NCBI RefSeq assembly: GCF_008087085.1
Contig: NZ_VIYJ01000010.1
Location: 1 to 64,000, forward strand
Length of the DNA stretch: 64,000 bases
Direction: 5' to 3'
Origin: Nocardioides rubriscoriae
GTDB taxonomy: Bacteria > Actinomycetota > Actinomycetes > Propionibacteriales > Nocardioidaceae
Under the pieces are notes generated by a model. That model saw only the letters and a list, made by a program, of their open reading frames with translations, did no database searches and was not told the origin of the DNA. A program made the translations under genes and the position numbers. Shown in pieces: positions 42,321 to 50,867 of the stretch (position 1 is its first letter; the number at the start of each line of letters is the position of its first letter).

Positions 42321-42650
42321 ATGAAGACCCTGCTCCTCGCCGCCCTGTGCTTCGGCGCCCTGACCTGGGCCGGCACCGCCGGCACCGCCGGTGCCTCCGC
42401 GGGCGCGGTCGCCCGCGCTGCGACCCGACCGGTGGTCGTCGACGTCGAGGGCGACAAAGCCGACGGCTTCACGCTGCACTACGCCGACGGCTCGAGCCTG
42501 AGCCCACCCACCGACTCCGAGGCCGCCGCCGAGTGCTCGGAGTACGACACCCGCCTGGCCCGCGTGCGCTGCCGGGTCGGGGTCCGCACCTGGTACCGCG
42601 ACCTCGGTGACCTGCAGCGCTCGCTGGCCTGGGTCCGCGCCCACCGGTGA
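42321..42650 (+). CDS. Small secreted protein of unknown function
   Basis: 109 residues: signal peptide (LLLAALCFGALTWAGTAG, cleavage near ASA), then VVVDVEGDKADGFTLHYADG and two closely placed Cys in AECSEYDTRLARVRCRVG that may pair, ending YRDLGDLQRSLAWVRAHR. No family recognised. The short stretch after it (about 42655-42700) repeats GGGCCGGTCGTC imperfectly. Confidence 0.5.
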   Translation: MKTLLLAALCFGALTWAGTAGTAGASAGAVARAATRPVVVDVEGDKADGFTLHYADGSSLSPPTDSEAAAECSEYDTRLARVRCRVGVRTWYRDLGDLQRSLAWVRAHR

Positions 42651-42734
42651 GGCCGGTCGCCGGGCCGGTCGTCGGGCCGGTCGTCGGGCCGGTGGAGCGG
42701 GTTGATCGGGGGTGGTCGGTGGCAGCATCGCCCC

Positions 42735-43817
42735 ATGACGTCGACGCCCGTGCTCCACGTCGACCTCGACCAGTTCCTGGCGGCCGTCGAGGTGCTGCGC
42801 CGACCCGAGCTCGCGGGGCTCCCGGTGGTGGTGGGCGGGCGTGGTGACCCCACGCAACGCGCGGTGGTGTCGACCGCGTCCTACGAGGCACGGGCCCACG
42901 GGGTCCGGTCCGGCATGCCACTGCGCACCGCGGCCAAGAAGTGCCCCGACGCGGTCTTCCTGCCGGTCGACCTCCCGGTCTACGAGGAGGCCTCGGCCGC
43001 CGTGATGGCCACGCTGCGGGCCGCACGGTGGGCGGGTGACCCGGTCGACGTCGAGGTGCTGGGCTGGGACGAGGCGTTCGTCGGGCTGCGGCCCGGGGCC
43101 GACCTCACCACTGACCACGACCCGATGGTCTTCGCCGAGCAGCTGCGCGCCGAGGTCCTCGCCGCGACGGGGTTGCACTGCTCGGTCGGGGTCGGTGACA
43201 ACAAGCTGCAGGCCAAGATCGCCACCGACTTCGGCAAGCCGCGCGGCATCTACCGCCTCAGCGACGCGTCCTGGTCCGCCGAGATGGGGCACCGCCCGAC
43301 CAGGGCCCTGTGGGGCGTCGGCGCCAAGGTCCAGCAACGACTGGCCGGTCTCGGCATCGACACCGTCGCCCAGCTCGCCGCCAGCGACGTCCGGGTGCTC
43401 GCCGCCGAGATCGGCCCGACCATGGGCCCCTACTACCACCGGCTCGGCCGCGGCGCCGACACCAGCGTCGTCGACCCGACCCCCTGGGTGGCCCGGGCCC
43501 ACGGCCGCGAGGAGACGTTCCAGGACGACCTCGACGACGACGCCACGATCGAGGCCGAGGTACGCCGCCTCACCCGGCGCGTGGTCGCCGACATCGACGC
43601 CGAGGGCCGCCCGGCCCGGCGGGTCGGCCTCAAGGTCCGCGACCGCGCCTTCCAGACCGTGCAGCGCAGCCGCACGCTCCCCGAGCCGACCAACGACCCC
43701 GACGTGCTCGCCGACGCCGCCGTCGCGCTGCTCGGCAAGGTCGCGCGCACGCGACCCGTGCGCCTGCTCGGCGTACGCCTGGAGATGGTCGAGCCGCCGG
43801 GCGGCTACGAGCGGTGA
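42735..43817 (+). CDS. dinB: Y-family DNA polymerase (DinB/Pol IV-type)
   Basis: 360 residues. The Y-family palm motifs are VLHVDLDQFLAAVE (Asp10) and EVLGWDEAFVGL (Asp112, Glu113). The second motif reads GWDEAF where classical Pol IV has S-x-D-E, as in some actinobacterial paralogues. Further family marks are VSTASYEARAHGVRSGMPL, CSVGVGDNKLQAKIA and the helix-hairpin region GVGAKVQQRLAGLGIDT. It performs error-prone translesion synthesis. No C-terminal clamp-binding peptide is obvious (ends EPPGGYER). No LexA site was noticed upstream. Confidence 0.88.
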   Translation: MTSTPVLHVDLDQFLAAVEVLRRPELAGLPVVVGGRGDPTQRAVVSTASYEARAHGVRSGMPLRTAAKKCPDAVFLPVDLPVYEEASAAVMATLRAARWAGDPVDVEVLGWDEAFVGLRPGADLTTDHDPMVFAEQLRAEVLAATGLHCSVGVGDNKLQAKIATDFGKPRGIYRLSDASWSAEMGHRPTRALWGVGAKVQQRLAGLGIDTVAQLAASDVRVLAAEIGPTMGPYYHRLGRGADTSVVDPTPWVARAHGREETFQDDLDDDATIEAEVRRLTRRVVADIDAEGRPARRVGLKVRDRAFQTVQRSRTLPEPTNDPDVLADAAVALLGKVARTRPVRLLGVRLEMVEPPGGYER

Positions 43818-43824
43818 GGTGTGC

Positions 43825-44952
43825 TCACATCGAGGTGCGCAGCTCCCGCACGACCGAGTCGACGACGGCCACGAGGTCGCCGTCGGTGGCGGCCGCGACC
43901 GCCCGCTGCCGCTGGTACGACGCCCCGCCGGCGACCAGGGCGGCCACCGAGGCCAGCTCGGCCGAGCACCCCAGCCGGTCGGCGGTCGGCTCGAGCCGCA
44001 CCAGCAGGTCGGCGAGGTCGTCGGTGACCAGTCGCTCGGTCGAGGCCGCGTCGAGGATCACGATGGCGTCGAGGCCGTAGCGCGCCGAGCGCCACTTATT
44101 TTCTTGCACGTGCCACGGCGGCATCGTCGGCAGCTCCTCGCCCGCCGCGAGCCGGGTGTCGAGGTCGACGACGAGGCAGTGCATGAGCGCGGTGAGGGCG
44201 GCCAGGTCGTCGAAGGAGGAGACGCCGTCGCAGATCCGGTTCTCGAGGGTGCCGAGGTGGGCCGCAGGGCGCACGTCCCAGCGGATCTCGTTGAGCTCGT
44301 CGATGACGCCGGTGGTGAGCTGGTCGTGGGCGAACGACTCGAACTCCTCCCAGGTGGCGAACTGGAACGGCAGCCCCGCGGTGGGCAGCTGCTGGAACAT
44401 CAGCGCCCGGTTGGAGGCGTAGCCGGTGTCGACCCCGCCCCAGACGGGCGACGACGCCGAGAGCGCCTGCAGGTGCGGGTAGTAGTTGAGCAGCGACGAC
44501 AGCACCGGCATCACCCGGTCGCGCTCGGGCAGCCCGACGTGCACGTGGACGCCCCAGATGAGCATCTGCCGGCCCCACCACTGGGTGCGGTCCATCAGCT
44601 CCTGGTAGCGGTGGCCCGCGGTCAGCTGCTGGCCGGTCCACGAGGCGAAGGGGTGGGTGCCGCCGCCGAAGAGGTCGAGGTCGAGGTCGTCACCGGCGGC
44701 CAGCACGGGCGTCAGCGTCGTGCGCAGGTCGTCCATCGCCTCGCCCACGGTCGTGCAGACCCCCGTCACGAGCTCGACGGTGTTGCGCAGCAGCTCCTGG
44801 TGGAGGCGTTCGGGGTGCGGCAGCCGCGGCCGCGCCCGGGCGAACAGGTGCGAGGCGTCGTTGCGCAGGTCGCGGGTGCGGCGGTCGACCAGGGCCAGCT
44901 CCCACTCCACGCCGAGCGTGTGGTCGGCCGAGGCGTGGAAGTCGATCCGCAT
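43825..44952 (-). CDS. Carboxylate-amine ligase, YbdK/EgtA-like (GCS2 family)
   Basis: 375 residues from ATG 44952. It opens with HTLGVEWELALVDRRTRDLR, the glutamate-cysteine ligase type 2 start, and continues with TGVCTTVGEAMDDL, LIWGVHVHVGLPERDRVMPV, and AHLGTLENRICDGVSSFDDL. YbdK enzymes show weak gamma-glutamylcysteine ligase activity; the true substrate in actinobacteria is often unknown, and an ergothioneine (EgtA) role would need the egt cluster, which is not here. It is convergent with dinB (7-bp gap). Confidence 0.82.
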   Translation of the reverse strand: MRIDFHASADHTLGVEWELALVDRRTRDLRNDASHLFARARPRLPHPERLHQELLRNTVELVTGVCTTVGEAMDDLRTTLTPVLAAGDDLDLDLFGGGTHPFASWTGQQLTAGHRYQELMDRTQWWGRQMLIWGVHVHVGLPERDRVMPVLSSLLNYYPHLQALSASSPVWGGVDTGYASNRALMFQQLPTAGLPFQFATWEEFESFAHDQLTTGVIDELNEIRWDVRPAAHLGTLENRICDGVSSFDDLAALTALMHCLVVDLDTRLAAGEELPTMPPWHVQENKWRSARYGLDAIVILDAASTERLVTDDLADLLVRLEPTADRLGCSAELASVAALVAGGASYQRQRAVAAATDGDLVAVVDSVVRELRTSM

Positions 44953-45071
44953 CGCGTCAGCGTTCCACACGGCGTACCGCCGGCGCGCATGGCGAACGGC
45001 CCCGGTGGGGGTGACGGAGGTCGCGGTCGCGTCGGGTTGGGTGCCTCCGACGAGTGCGACACCATCGCAGG

Positions 45072-46544
45072 ATGCTCACTCCCACCCCGCCCACCCAGGA
45101 GATCGAGGTACCCCGACGGCTCGCGCTGACCCTCGACCTCTGCCTGCGTGTCGGTGACCTGCTGCTCTCCTCCGGCGCGGGCGCGGCCGACGTGACGGCG
45201 ACCATGCTCTCGCTGGCCCGGGCCCTGGGTGCCCCGGACGCCGACGTCGACATCACCTTCACGTCGTTGACCATGAGCCACCAGCAGCACGCCGACGAGG
45301 CACCGCTGATCGCGACCCGCCACGTGCGGGCGCGCACCATCGACTACCAGGACCTGACCAGGGTCGACCACCTCGTGCGCGACGTGATCGCCGGCCGCAC
45401 GGGCCTGCGCGACGGGCGTGCCGAGATCCGGCGCATCGTGTCGACCGGTCACGACCGTCCGCGGTGGGCGGTCACGGCCGGGTGGGGGGTGATGGCCGCG
45501 GGCGTCGCCGTCCAGCTCGGGGGTGACCTCGTGGTGGCGCTGCTCGCCGCCCTGGCGGCCCTGCTCATCGACCGCCTGCAGATCCGGATCGCTCGTCGCC
45601 GGCTGCCCAGCTTCTACCAGCAGGTCGCCGGCGGCGGGGCGGCCACGCTGGTCGCCGTCGGGGCCGCCGTCCTCGACGAGCGGCTCGACCTCGGCCTCGA
45701 CGTGTCACTGGTCGTGACCGCCAACATCGTGATGCTGCTCGCCGGCATCGGCTTCATGGGGGCGCTGCAGGACGCGCTCACCGGCTTCTACATCACCGCG
45801 GGTGCCCGCATCACCGAGGCGTTCTTGTCGACGGCCGGCATCATCGCCGGCGTCAGCGGCGGGCTGAGCCTGGCCGGCGCGGTCGGCGTCGACCTGCCGA
45901 CCGTCGAGCCCGGGGCCACCGGCATCCAGGGCCTCGGGCTGGCCGCGGCCGGGTCCGCGGTCGCCGCCGCGGCGTTCGCGTTCGCGTCCTACTCGCCCAA
46001 GCGCGCGCTGGCCCCGGTCGCCCTGGTCTCGGCGGTCGCGATGGTGATCTCGCAGTCCATCCAGCAGCCCGGCATCGGGCGCGCCTGGTCGCTGGCCATC
46101 GCCGCGCTCTTCGTCGGTCTCGTCGGGTACGCCGTCGCCGCGCGGCTGCGGGTGCCGCCGCTGATCGTCGTGGTCTCGGCCGTGGTGCCGATGCTGCCGG
46201 GCATCGCGATCTACCGGGGGCTGTCGCTCCTCGGCGAGGGCAGCCGGCGCGACACCTCGCTCGGCCTGGTCGCGATCATCGGCGCGGCGTCGGTGGCGCT
46301 CGCCCTGGCCGCCGGCGTGATCCTGGGGGAGTACCTCGCCCAGCCCCTGGCCCGTGAGGCCCGCCGGGTCGAGTCGCGGCTGGCCGGGCCCCGCCTGGTC
46401 GGCCCGGTCTCGATGCTCAGCCGCCGTGGCGTGCGAGGGCAGCGAGCACCGCGAGCCACCGCCCCGGGCTCGCCGCGTCGAACGGCGCCCGCCCCTGCGA
46501 CACCTGCGCCAGCACCCACGCGCACGCCTCCTCCGCGAGCGTGA
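45072..46544 (+). CDS. thrE: Threonine/serine exporter, ThrE-type
   Basis: 490 residues. The cytosolic N-terminal domain (LCLRVGDLLLSSGAGAADVT, TSLTMSHQQ) and about ten membrane segments (for example GWGVMAAGVAVQLGG, LVVTANIVMLLAGIGFMGAL, PPLIVVVSAVVPMLPGIAIY) match ThrE exporters, in which N- and C-terminal halves are fused. It exports Thr/Ser. The natural C-terminus seems to be near RLAGPRLVGPVS; about 45 further Pro/Ala/Arg residues follow because the frame runs 128 bp into the opposite gene. The stop was probably lost. Confidence 0.85.
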   Translation: MLTPTPPTQEIEVPRRLALTLDLCLRVGDLLLSSGAGAADVTATMLSLARALGAPDADVDITFTSLTMSHQQHADEAPLIATRHVRARTIDYQDLTRVDHLVRDVIAGRTGLRDGRAEIRRIVSTGHDRPRWAVTAGWGVMAAGVAVQLGGDLVVALLAALAALLIDRLQIRIARRRLPSFYQQVAGGGAATLVAVGAAVLDERLDLGLDVSLVVTANIVMLLAGIGFMGALQDALTGFYITAGARITEAFLSTAGIIAGVSGGLSLAGAVGVDLPTVEPGATGIQGLGLAAAGSAVAAAAFAFASYSPKRALAPVALVSAVAMVISQSIQQPGIGRAWSLAIAALFVGLVGYAVAARLRVPPLIVVVSAVVPMLPGIAIYRGLSLLGEGSRRDTSLGLVAIIGAASVALALAAGVILGEYLAQPLAREARRVESRLAGPRLVGPVSMLSRRGVRGQRAPRATAPGSPRRTAPAPATPAPAPTRTPPPRA

Positions 46545-46950
46545 CCACCTCGGCCGGGTAGTCGTGGGCGATCCGGTGCTCGGCGAACTCGTCCTCGTCG
46601 TCGACGAACACCTCGCCCTCGGTAGTACGGACCACGTCGAGGTCGAGGTCGACCGCCCGGCACGTCGTCCCGTCCCACCACGGCACCGACGTCATGTCGA
46701 CGTACGTCGTGACGTGCCATCCCGGCGCGTGGAAGGTGGCCACCCAGCCGACCCCGACCGGCACCAGTCCCACCTGCGCGGCCTCGGTCACGAACGCCGC
46801 CCCGGGTCGTGCCATGGGGGTGCCGACGGGGATCCCGATCCAGTCGCCGTGCTCGTCGGCGCCGAGGTAGGTCGCTTCGAACTCCCAGTGCGGCCGGTCA
46901 CCCCACTTGGTCATCTCGAGGCGGACGGGGGCACCGGGGTCGAGGTCCAT
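46417..46950 (-). CDS. DUF402 domain protein
   Basis: 177 residues from ATG 46950. The DUF402 core is seen in PGWHVTTYVDMTSVPWW, CRAVDLDLDVVRTTEGEVFV and DDEDEFAEHRI, a beta-barrel with conserved acidic residues. Some relatives hydrolyse nucleoside tri/diphosphates (the Ntdp group), but the family is broad. It overlaps the extended end of thrE on the other strand by 128 bp. Because this protein is conserved across the overlap, the thrE tail is the artefactual part. Confidence 0.75.
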   Translation of the reverse strand: MDLDPGAPVRLEMTKWGDRPHWEFEATYLGADEHGDWIGIPVGTPMARPGAAFVTEAAQVGLVPVGVGWVATFHAPGWHVTTYVDMTSVPWWDGTTCRAVDLDLDVVRTTEGEVFVDDEDEFAEHRIAHDYPAEVVTLAEEACAWVLAQVSQGRAPFDAASPGRWLAVLAALARHGG

Positions 46951-46985
46951 GGGACCAGTCTGCGACACCACCAGCCCCGTCCCGT

Positions 46986-47138
46986 CGACCCGTCGCGTAG
47001 ACTCGACGGGTCAGCGAGAAACGAGGCCGACCCGTCGCGTAGACGCGACGGGTCAGCGAGAAATGAGGTCGACCCGTCGCGTAGACGCGACGGGTCAGCG
47101 AGAAATCTGGTCGACCCGTCGCGTAGACGCGACGGGTC
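46986..47138. repeat. Four tandem 42-bp units, each containing a hairpin
   Basis: Units begin at 46986, 47028, 47070 and 47112. Each starts CGACCCGTCGCGTAGACG and forms an 11-bp stem (GACCCGTCGCG / CGCGACGGGTC) with a 4-nt loop; the first unit has one mismatch. The connecting 16 nt (around AGCGAGAAATGAGG) is also conserved with small changes. The array fills half of the 303-bp gap between the DUF402 start and the SDR end, which otherwise shows nothing. No cas genes are nearby and unit and spacer alike repeat, so it is not CRISPR. Confidence 0.8.
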
Positions 47139-47253
47139 GACGCCGACTCGAGGCGTGGCAGTCGGGAAGATGGGCGCCCGAGCCACACGCCGACTGGACC
47201 ACACGGCGCACGTCGTGACCGGCGGCCCGAGACCATCGGTCACGACCAATCGA

Positions 47254-48096
47254 TCAGACGATCTTGGCCTTGGCGGGCAGGACCTTGCCGGCGCCGAGGG
47301 CGATGACGTCCTGGTAGCGCGAGCCGGCGAGCTTGGCGGCGGTGTGGATGAGGTGGGCGTCGAGGCCGACGAGCACGCGGGCCTTGTTCTTGAGGATGCC
47401 GTTGACGATGATCTCGGCGGCCTTGTCGGGGGTCATCTTGGCGAGCTTCTTGTCGAAGAGCTCGGCGGTCGCGGTCTTGTCCTCCTTGGCGGAGACCCGG
47501 GCGTTGCGGGCGATCGCGGTCTTGATGCCGCCGGGGTGGACGGCGGTGACGCCGACCGGGTGCTTGGCGATGAGCATCTCCTCGCGCAGCGCCTCGGTAA
47601 GTCCGCGCACGGCGTACTTGGAGGCGTTGTACATCGACTGGCCGGGCATCGAGACCAGGCCGAAGAGGGAGGAGATGTTGACGACGTGGCCGTCGCCGCT
47701 GGCGATGATGTGGGGGAGGAACTCCTTGGTGCCGTGGACGACGCCCCAGAAGTTGACCCCGGTGATCCAGTCCATGTCGGAGTACTCGAGGTCGTTGAAG
47801 TCACCCGAGAGCGCGACACCGGCGTTGTTGATGACGACGTTGACCCCGCCGAAGTCCTCGACGACGTCGAGGGCGTAGCGGCTGAAGGCGTCGCGGTCGG
47901 CGACGTCGAGCCGGTCGCTGCGGACCTTGGCGACGCCGGCCTCGGTCACGAGGCGGACGGTCTCGGCCAGGCCGGCCTCGTCGACGTCGGACAGCGCCAG
48001 GCGCGCGCCCTTGCCGGCGAGGTTGAGGGCCAGGGCCCGGCCGATGCCGGAGCCGGCACCGGTGATGACGACGACCTTGTCCTTGAGGGACTTCAT
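47254..48096 (-). CDS. Short-chain dehydrogenase/reductase
   Basis: 280 residues, classical SDR. Cofactor loop TGAGSGIG (12-19), structural NNAG (90-93), catalytic Ser143 in VNISSLFGLVSM, and YNASK with Tyr156 and Lys160. An acidic residue after the second strand (SDVDE) suggests preference for NAD(H). Its ATG overlaps the stop of the flavin monooxygenase by four bases, so the two are translated together and probably act in sequence: alcohol to ketone, then oxygen insertion. The substrate is unknown. Confidence 0.82.
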   Translation of the reverse strand: MKSLKDKVVVITGAGSGIGRALALNLAGKGARLALSDVDEAGLAETVRLVTEAGVAKVRSDRLDVADRDAFSRYALDVVEDFGGVNVVINNAGVALSGDFNDLEYSDMDWITGVNFWGVVHGTKEFLPHIIASGDGHVVNISSLFGLVSMPGQSMYNASKYAVRGLTEALREEMLIAKHPVGVTAVHPGGIKTAIARNARVSAKEDKTATAELFDKKLAKMTPDKAAEIIVNGILKNKARVLVGLDAHLIHTAAKLAGSRYQDVIALGAGKVLPAKAKIV

Positions 48097-49646
48097 GCGT
48101 TGACGACCTTCCGATCAGGGGTGGTGGAGGTGGTGGGGACGGGGGCCGTGACGGTGTAGGCCGCCACGTCGAACGACCGGGTCAGGGCCCGGAACGCGAA
48201 GGTGGAGCGGGGCCACAGGGTGGTGTTGTGGCCGTGCTTGTCGAGGTACCAGCTCGCGCAGCCGCCGGTGCTCCAGACGGTGGGGCGCATGCGAGCCTGG
48301 ACGTCGGCGTGGAAGGCGCGCTCGGCGCGCTCGGTGACCTCGACGGTGCCGTAGTCATGGGCACGCATCGTGCGGACCGCGTCGACGACGTACGACACCT
48401 GCGACTCGATCATGAAGACCATGCTCGAGTGGCCCAGCCCGGTGTTGGGCCCGACGATGAGGAACAGGTTGGGGAAGCCCGGCACGGTGGTGCCCTTGTA
48501 GGCCGACATGCCGGTCTCGTCGAACTGCTGGGCGAGCGTGTGGCCCTCACGGCCGGTGATGTGCTCGGTGATGGGCAGCTCGGTGGTGTGGAAGCCGGTC
48601 GCCACGATGAGCACGTCGACCTCGCGCTCGACCTCGTGGCCGGCGCCGTCGGTGGTGACGATGCCGGTGGGCGTGACGCGGGTGATGCCGTCGGTGACGA
48701 CGTCGCAGTTGTCGGCGGCGAGCGCCGGGTAGTAGGTGTTGGAGATCAGGATGCGCTTGCAGCCCATCGTGAAGTCGGGGGTCACCTTGGCGCGCAGCTC
48801 GGGGTCGGCGATGCCCTTGTGGATGTTGCCCAGCGCGACGCGCTGCACGGGCGCGAGGATCGCGGGCATGCGGGTGAACGGCAGGACGTAGCTCTCGCGG
48901 CCCCAGTAGATCGCCTCGCGGTAGACCTTCTGCAGCCCGGGCACGTGCCTGAGCGCGGCCTTCTCGAGCGACGAGTAGGTGCGGTCGTGGCGCGGCATCA
49001 CCCAGGGCGCGGTGCGCTGGTAGACGTCGAGGTGGGCGACCTTCGGCTGGATGGCCGGCACGATCTGGATCGACGAGGCGCCGGTGCCGATGATCGCGAC
49101 GCGCTTGCCGGTGAGGTCGACGTCGTGGTTCCAGCGGGCGGAGTGGAAGAGCTCGCCGCCGAAGGACCCGATGCCCTCGATCTCGGGCAGCTTGGGCTCG
49201 GACAGGCCGCCGGCGCCGCTGATCAGCGTACGGGCGGCGTACGTCGTGGGGTCGCCGCCGGCGACGGGGCTGGTGCGCACGATCCAGCGCTGCTGGTCGG
49301 CGTCCCAGGTGGCGTCGTCGACGGTGGTCTCGAAGCGGAAGCGGTCGAGGGTGCCGGAGGCCTGCGCGGTGCGCTGGATGTAGCGCTGGATCTCGGGCTG
49401 CGGCGAGAACGACATCGACCAGTCGGGGTTGGGCGCGAAGGAGAACGAGTAGAGCTGGCTCGGCACGTCGCACGCGGCGCCCGGGTAGGTGTTGTCACGC
49501 CAGGTGCCACCGACGTCGCTGCCGCGCTCGACGACGACGAAGTCCTTCTCGCCGGCCTGGTCGAGCTTGATCGCGGCGCACAGGCCGGCGAAGCCGGCGC
49601 CGATGACGAGGTGGTCGACAGTCCGCACGGCGGAGGTGATGCTCAT
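48093..49646 (-). CDS. Baeyer-Villiger-type flavin monooxygenase
   Basis: 517 residues. FAD-binding GAGFAG (16-21), the Baeyer-Villiger fingerprint FGGELFHSARW (162-172, F-x-G-x3-H-x3-W), NADPH-binding GTGASS (187-192), and VLIVATGFHTTELP. These enzymes insert oxygen next to ketones to give esters or lactones. Together with the downstream SDR and divergent TetR gene it forms a typical inducible ketone/steroid-type catabolic unit; the substrate is not evident. ATG 49646 lies about 30 bp from the regulator operator. Confidence 0.85.
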   Translation of the reverse strand: MSITSAVRTVDHLVIGAGFAGLCAAIKLDQAGEKDFVVVERGSDVGGTWRDNTYPGAACDVPSQLYSFSFAPNPDWSMSFSPQPEIQRYIQRTAQASGTLDRFRFETTVDDATWDADQQRWIVRTSPVAGGDPTTYAARTLISGAGGLSEPKLPEIEGIGSFGGELFHSARWNHDVDLTGKRVAIIGTGASSIQIVPAIQPKVAHLDVYQRTAPWVMPRHDRTYSSLEKAALRHVPGLQKVYREAIYWGRESYVLPFTRMPAILAPVQRVALGNIHKGIADPELRAKVTPDFTMGCKRILISNTYYPALAADNCDVVTDGITRVTPTGIVTTDGAGHEVEREVDVLIVATGFHTTELPITEHITGREGHTLAQQFDETGMSAYKGTTVPGFPNLFLIVGPNTGLGHSSMVFMIESQVSYVVDAVRTMRAHDYGTVEVTERAERAFHADVQARMRPTVWSTGGCASWYLDKHGHNTTLWPRSTFAFRALTRSFDVAAYTVTAPVPTTSTTPDRKVVNA

Positions 49647-49656
49647 GGGAGGACGG

Positions 49657-49688
49657 TATTGGCGTTATTGAACAAGTGTCAATAGAAT
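49657..49688. promoter_or_regulatory. Divergent promoter and TetR operator between the BVMO and TetR genes
   Basis: An imperfect inverted repeat (TATTGGCG at 49657-49664, TGTCAATA at 49677-49684, 6 of 8 matching) fits a TetR-dimer site. On the minus strand TTGACA (49682-49677) is a good -35 with AATACC 16 nt later. On the plus strand TAGAAT at 49683-49688 is a -10 box whose start point would fall on a GTG at 49696. The operator would block both promoters. Confidence 0.5.
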
Positions 49689-50337
49689 GGACCCCGTGAC
49701 CACCGGCACATCACCTCGGATCAGGCTGACCCCCGACGAGCGTCGCGCCCAGCTGCTCGACCTCGGCGTGCGGCTGCTCGCCGACCGCTCGCTCGACGAG
49801 CTGTCGATCGACCTGCTGGCCGAGGAGGCCGGCATCTCCCGGGGCCTGCTCTACCACTACTTCGGCAACAAGCACGCCTTCCACGAGGCCGTCGTACGCC
49901 GGGCGGTCGACGACCTGATCGCCCAGACCGCCCCACCGGGCACCGGGGGAGCGCTGGAGCAGCTCGCCGCCTCGATGACGGCCTACGTCGACTACGTCGT
50001 CACCAACCACGCCGGCTACCTCTCGCTGGTCAAGGGCGCCCAGGGCGGCAACGAGACACTGCGCGCCATCTACGACGAGGCCCGCGGCGTGCTGACCGAC
50101 CGCATCTTCACCGAGGACGCGCAGGCCGACATCATGCCTGACACCCCCGCGATCCGGCTGCTCGTGCGCGGCTGGGCCGCGATGGCCGAGGAGCTCGTGC
50201 TGTCGTGGGTCGCCGACCCCAACGGGGTCACCCGCGACGAGCTGCTGCACCTGCTGGCCGTGTCGCTGCCGGTCCTCGTCGACGCCTCGGTCACAGCCAC
50301 CCCGGCGGGGGACGGCAGCCCGCGCACCCGCCCCTAG
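49687..50337 (+). CDS. TetR-family transcriptional regulator
   Basis: 216 residues. The N-terminal DNA-binding domain shows LSIDLLAEEAGISRGLLYHY and FGNKHAFHEAVV, the TetR helix-turn-helix. The C-terminal ligand domain is helical and variable. It likely represses the divergent monooxygenase/dehydrogenase operon and is released by its substrate. The ATG at 49687 overlaps the probable -10 box; the GTG at 49696, four codons in, fits a leaderless start better. A similar gene arrangement is common for actinobacterial ketone monooxygenases. Confidence 0.83.
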   Translation: MDPVTTGTSPRIRLTPDERRAQLLDLGVRLLADRSLDELSIDLLAEEAGISRGLLYHYFGNKHAFHEAVVRRAVDDLIAQTAPPGTGGALEQLAASMTAYVDYVVTNHAGYLSLVKGAQGGNETLRAIYDEARGVLTDRIFTEDAQADIMPDTPAIRLLVRGWAAMAEELVLSWVADPNGVTRDELLHLLAVSLPVLVDASVTATPAGDGSPRTRP

Positions 50338-50347
50338 CGTTGCCGAT

Positions 50348-50788
50348 ATGAGTTACGCCCTGAGTCGCCTGATGAGCACCGCCACCGCGTCGTACGCCGG
50401 GTTCTGCTTCGTGCGCCCCGAGCACCTCGGCGAGGCGATGGGGGCCGACAAGCACGAGCAGCCCGGCTTCGACCGGCTGGCCGAGGTGTTCGGCGTGCGC
50501 GACCTCGCGATCAGCGCCTTCGGCATGCTCGGCCGCTCGGACCGGACGGTCACCACTGCCATGTGGATCCGGATCTGCTGCGACGTCGGCGACGGCGTCG
50601 TGCTCGCGCGCCGTGCCGACGACGACCAGACCCGCGCCAAGGTGCTCGCCGCGACCCTGACCTGGGGCACGCTCAACCTGCTGGCCCTGCGCGCCGACAA
50701 GCGCCGGGCGCGCAAGGTGGCTGCGGCCAAGGAGGTCGCGTCGGCGGCCCGGAGCGTCGCCGGAACGGTCGTCGACAAGATCGGCTGA
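50348..50788 (+). CDS. DUF4267-like small membrane-associated protein
   Basis: 146 residues, 10 bp after the TetR stop. It contains TASYAGFCFVRPEHLGEAMG and VFGVRDLAISAFGMLGR, a pattern resembling DUF4267 proteins, and a hydrophobic stretch (VLAATLTWGTLNLLALRA) followed by a basic tail (DKRRARKVAAAKEVASAAR). The role is unknown. The short gap to the TetR gene suggests one transcript. Confidence 0.55.
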   Translation: MSYALSRLMSTATASYAGFCFVRPEHLGEAMGADKHEQPGFDRLAEVFGVRDLAISAFGMLGRSDRTVTTAMWIRICCDVGDGVVLARRADDDQTRAKVLAATLTWGTLNLLALRADKRRARKVAAAKEVASAARSVAGTVVDKIG

Positions 50789-50810
50789 CACCTCGACCGG
50801 GCCTTGCCGC

Positions 50811-50867
50811 CACCCGGCGTCACCCGGCGTCACCCGGCGTCACCCGGCGTCACCCGGCGTCACCCGG
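50811..50867. repeat. Five tandem copies of CACCCGGCGT
   Basis: Perfect 10-bp units from 50811 to 50860, then a partial CACCCGG. The array sits between convergent genes and its last base pairs include the stop of the DUF559 gene. Copy number likely varies between strains by slippage. Confidence 0.85.

Noticed and set aside
46986..47138. CRISPR array
   Set aside because: Both the hairpin and the connecting 16 nt repeat, so there are no unique spacers, and no cas gene is in the window.
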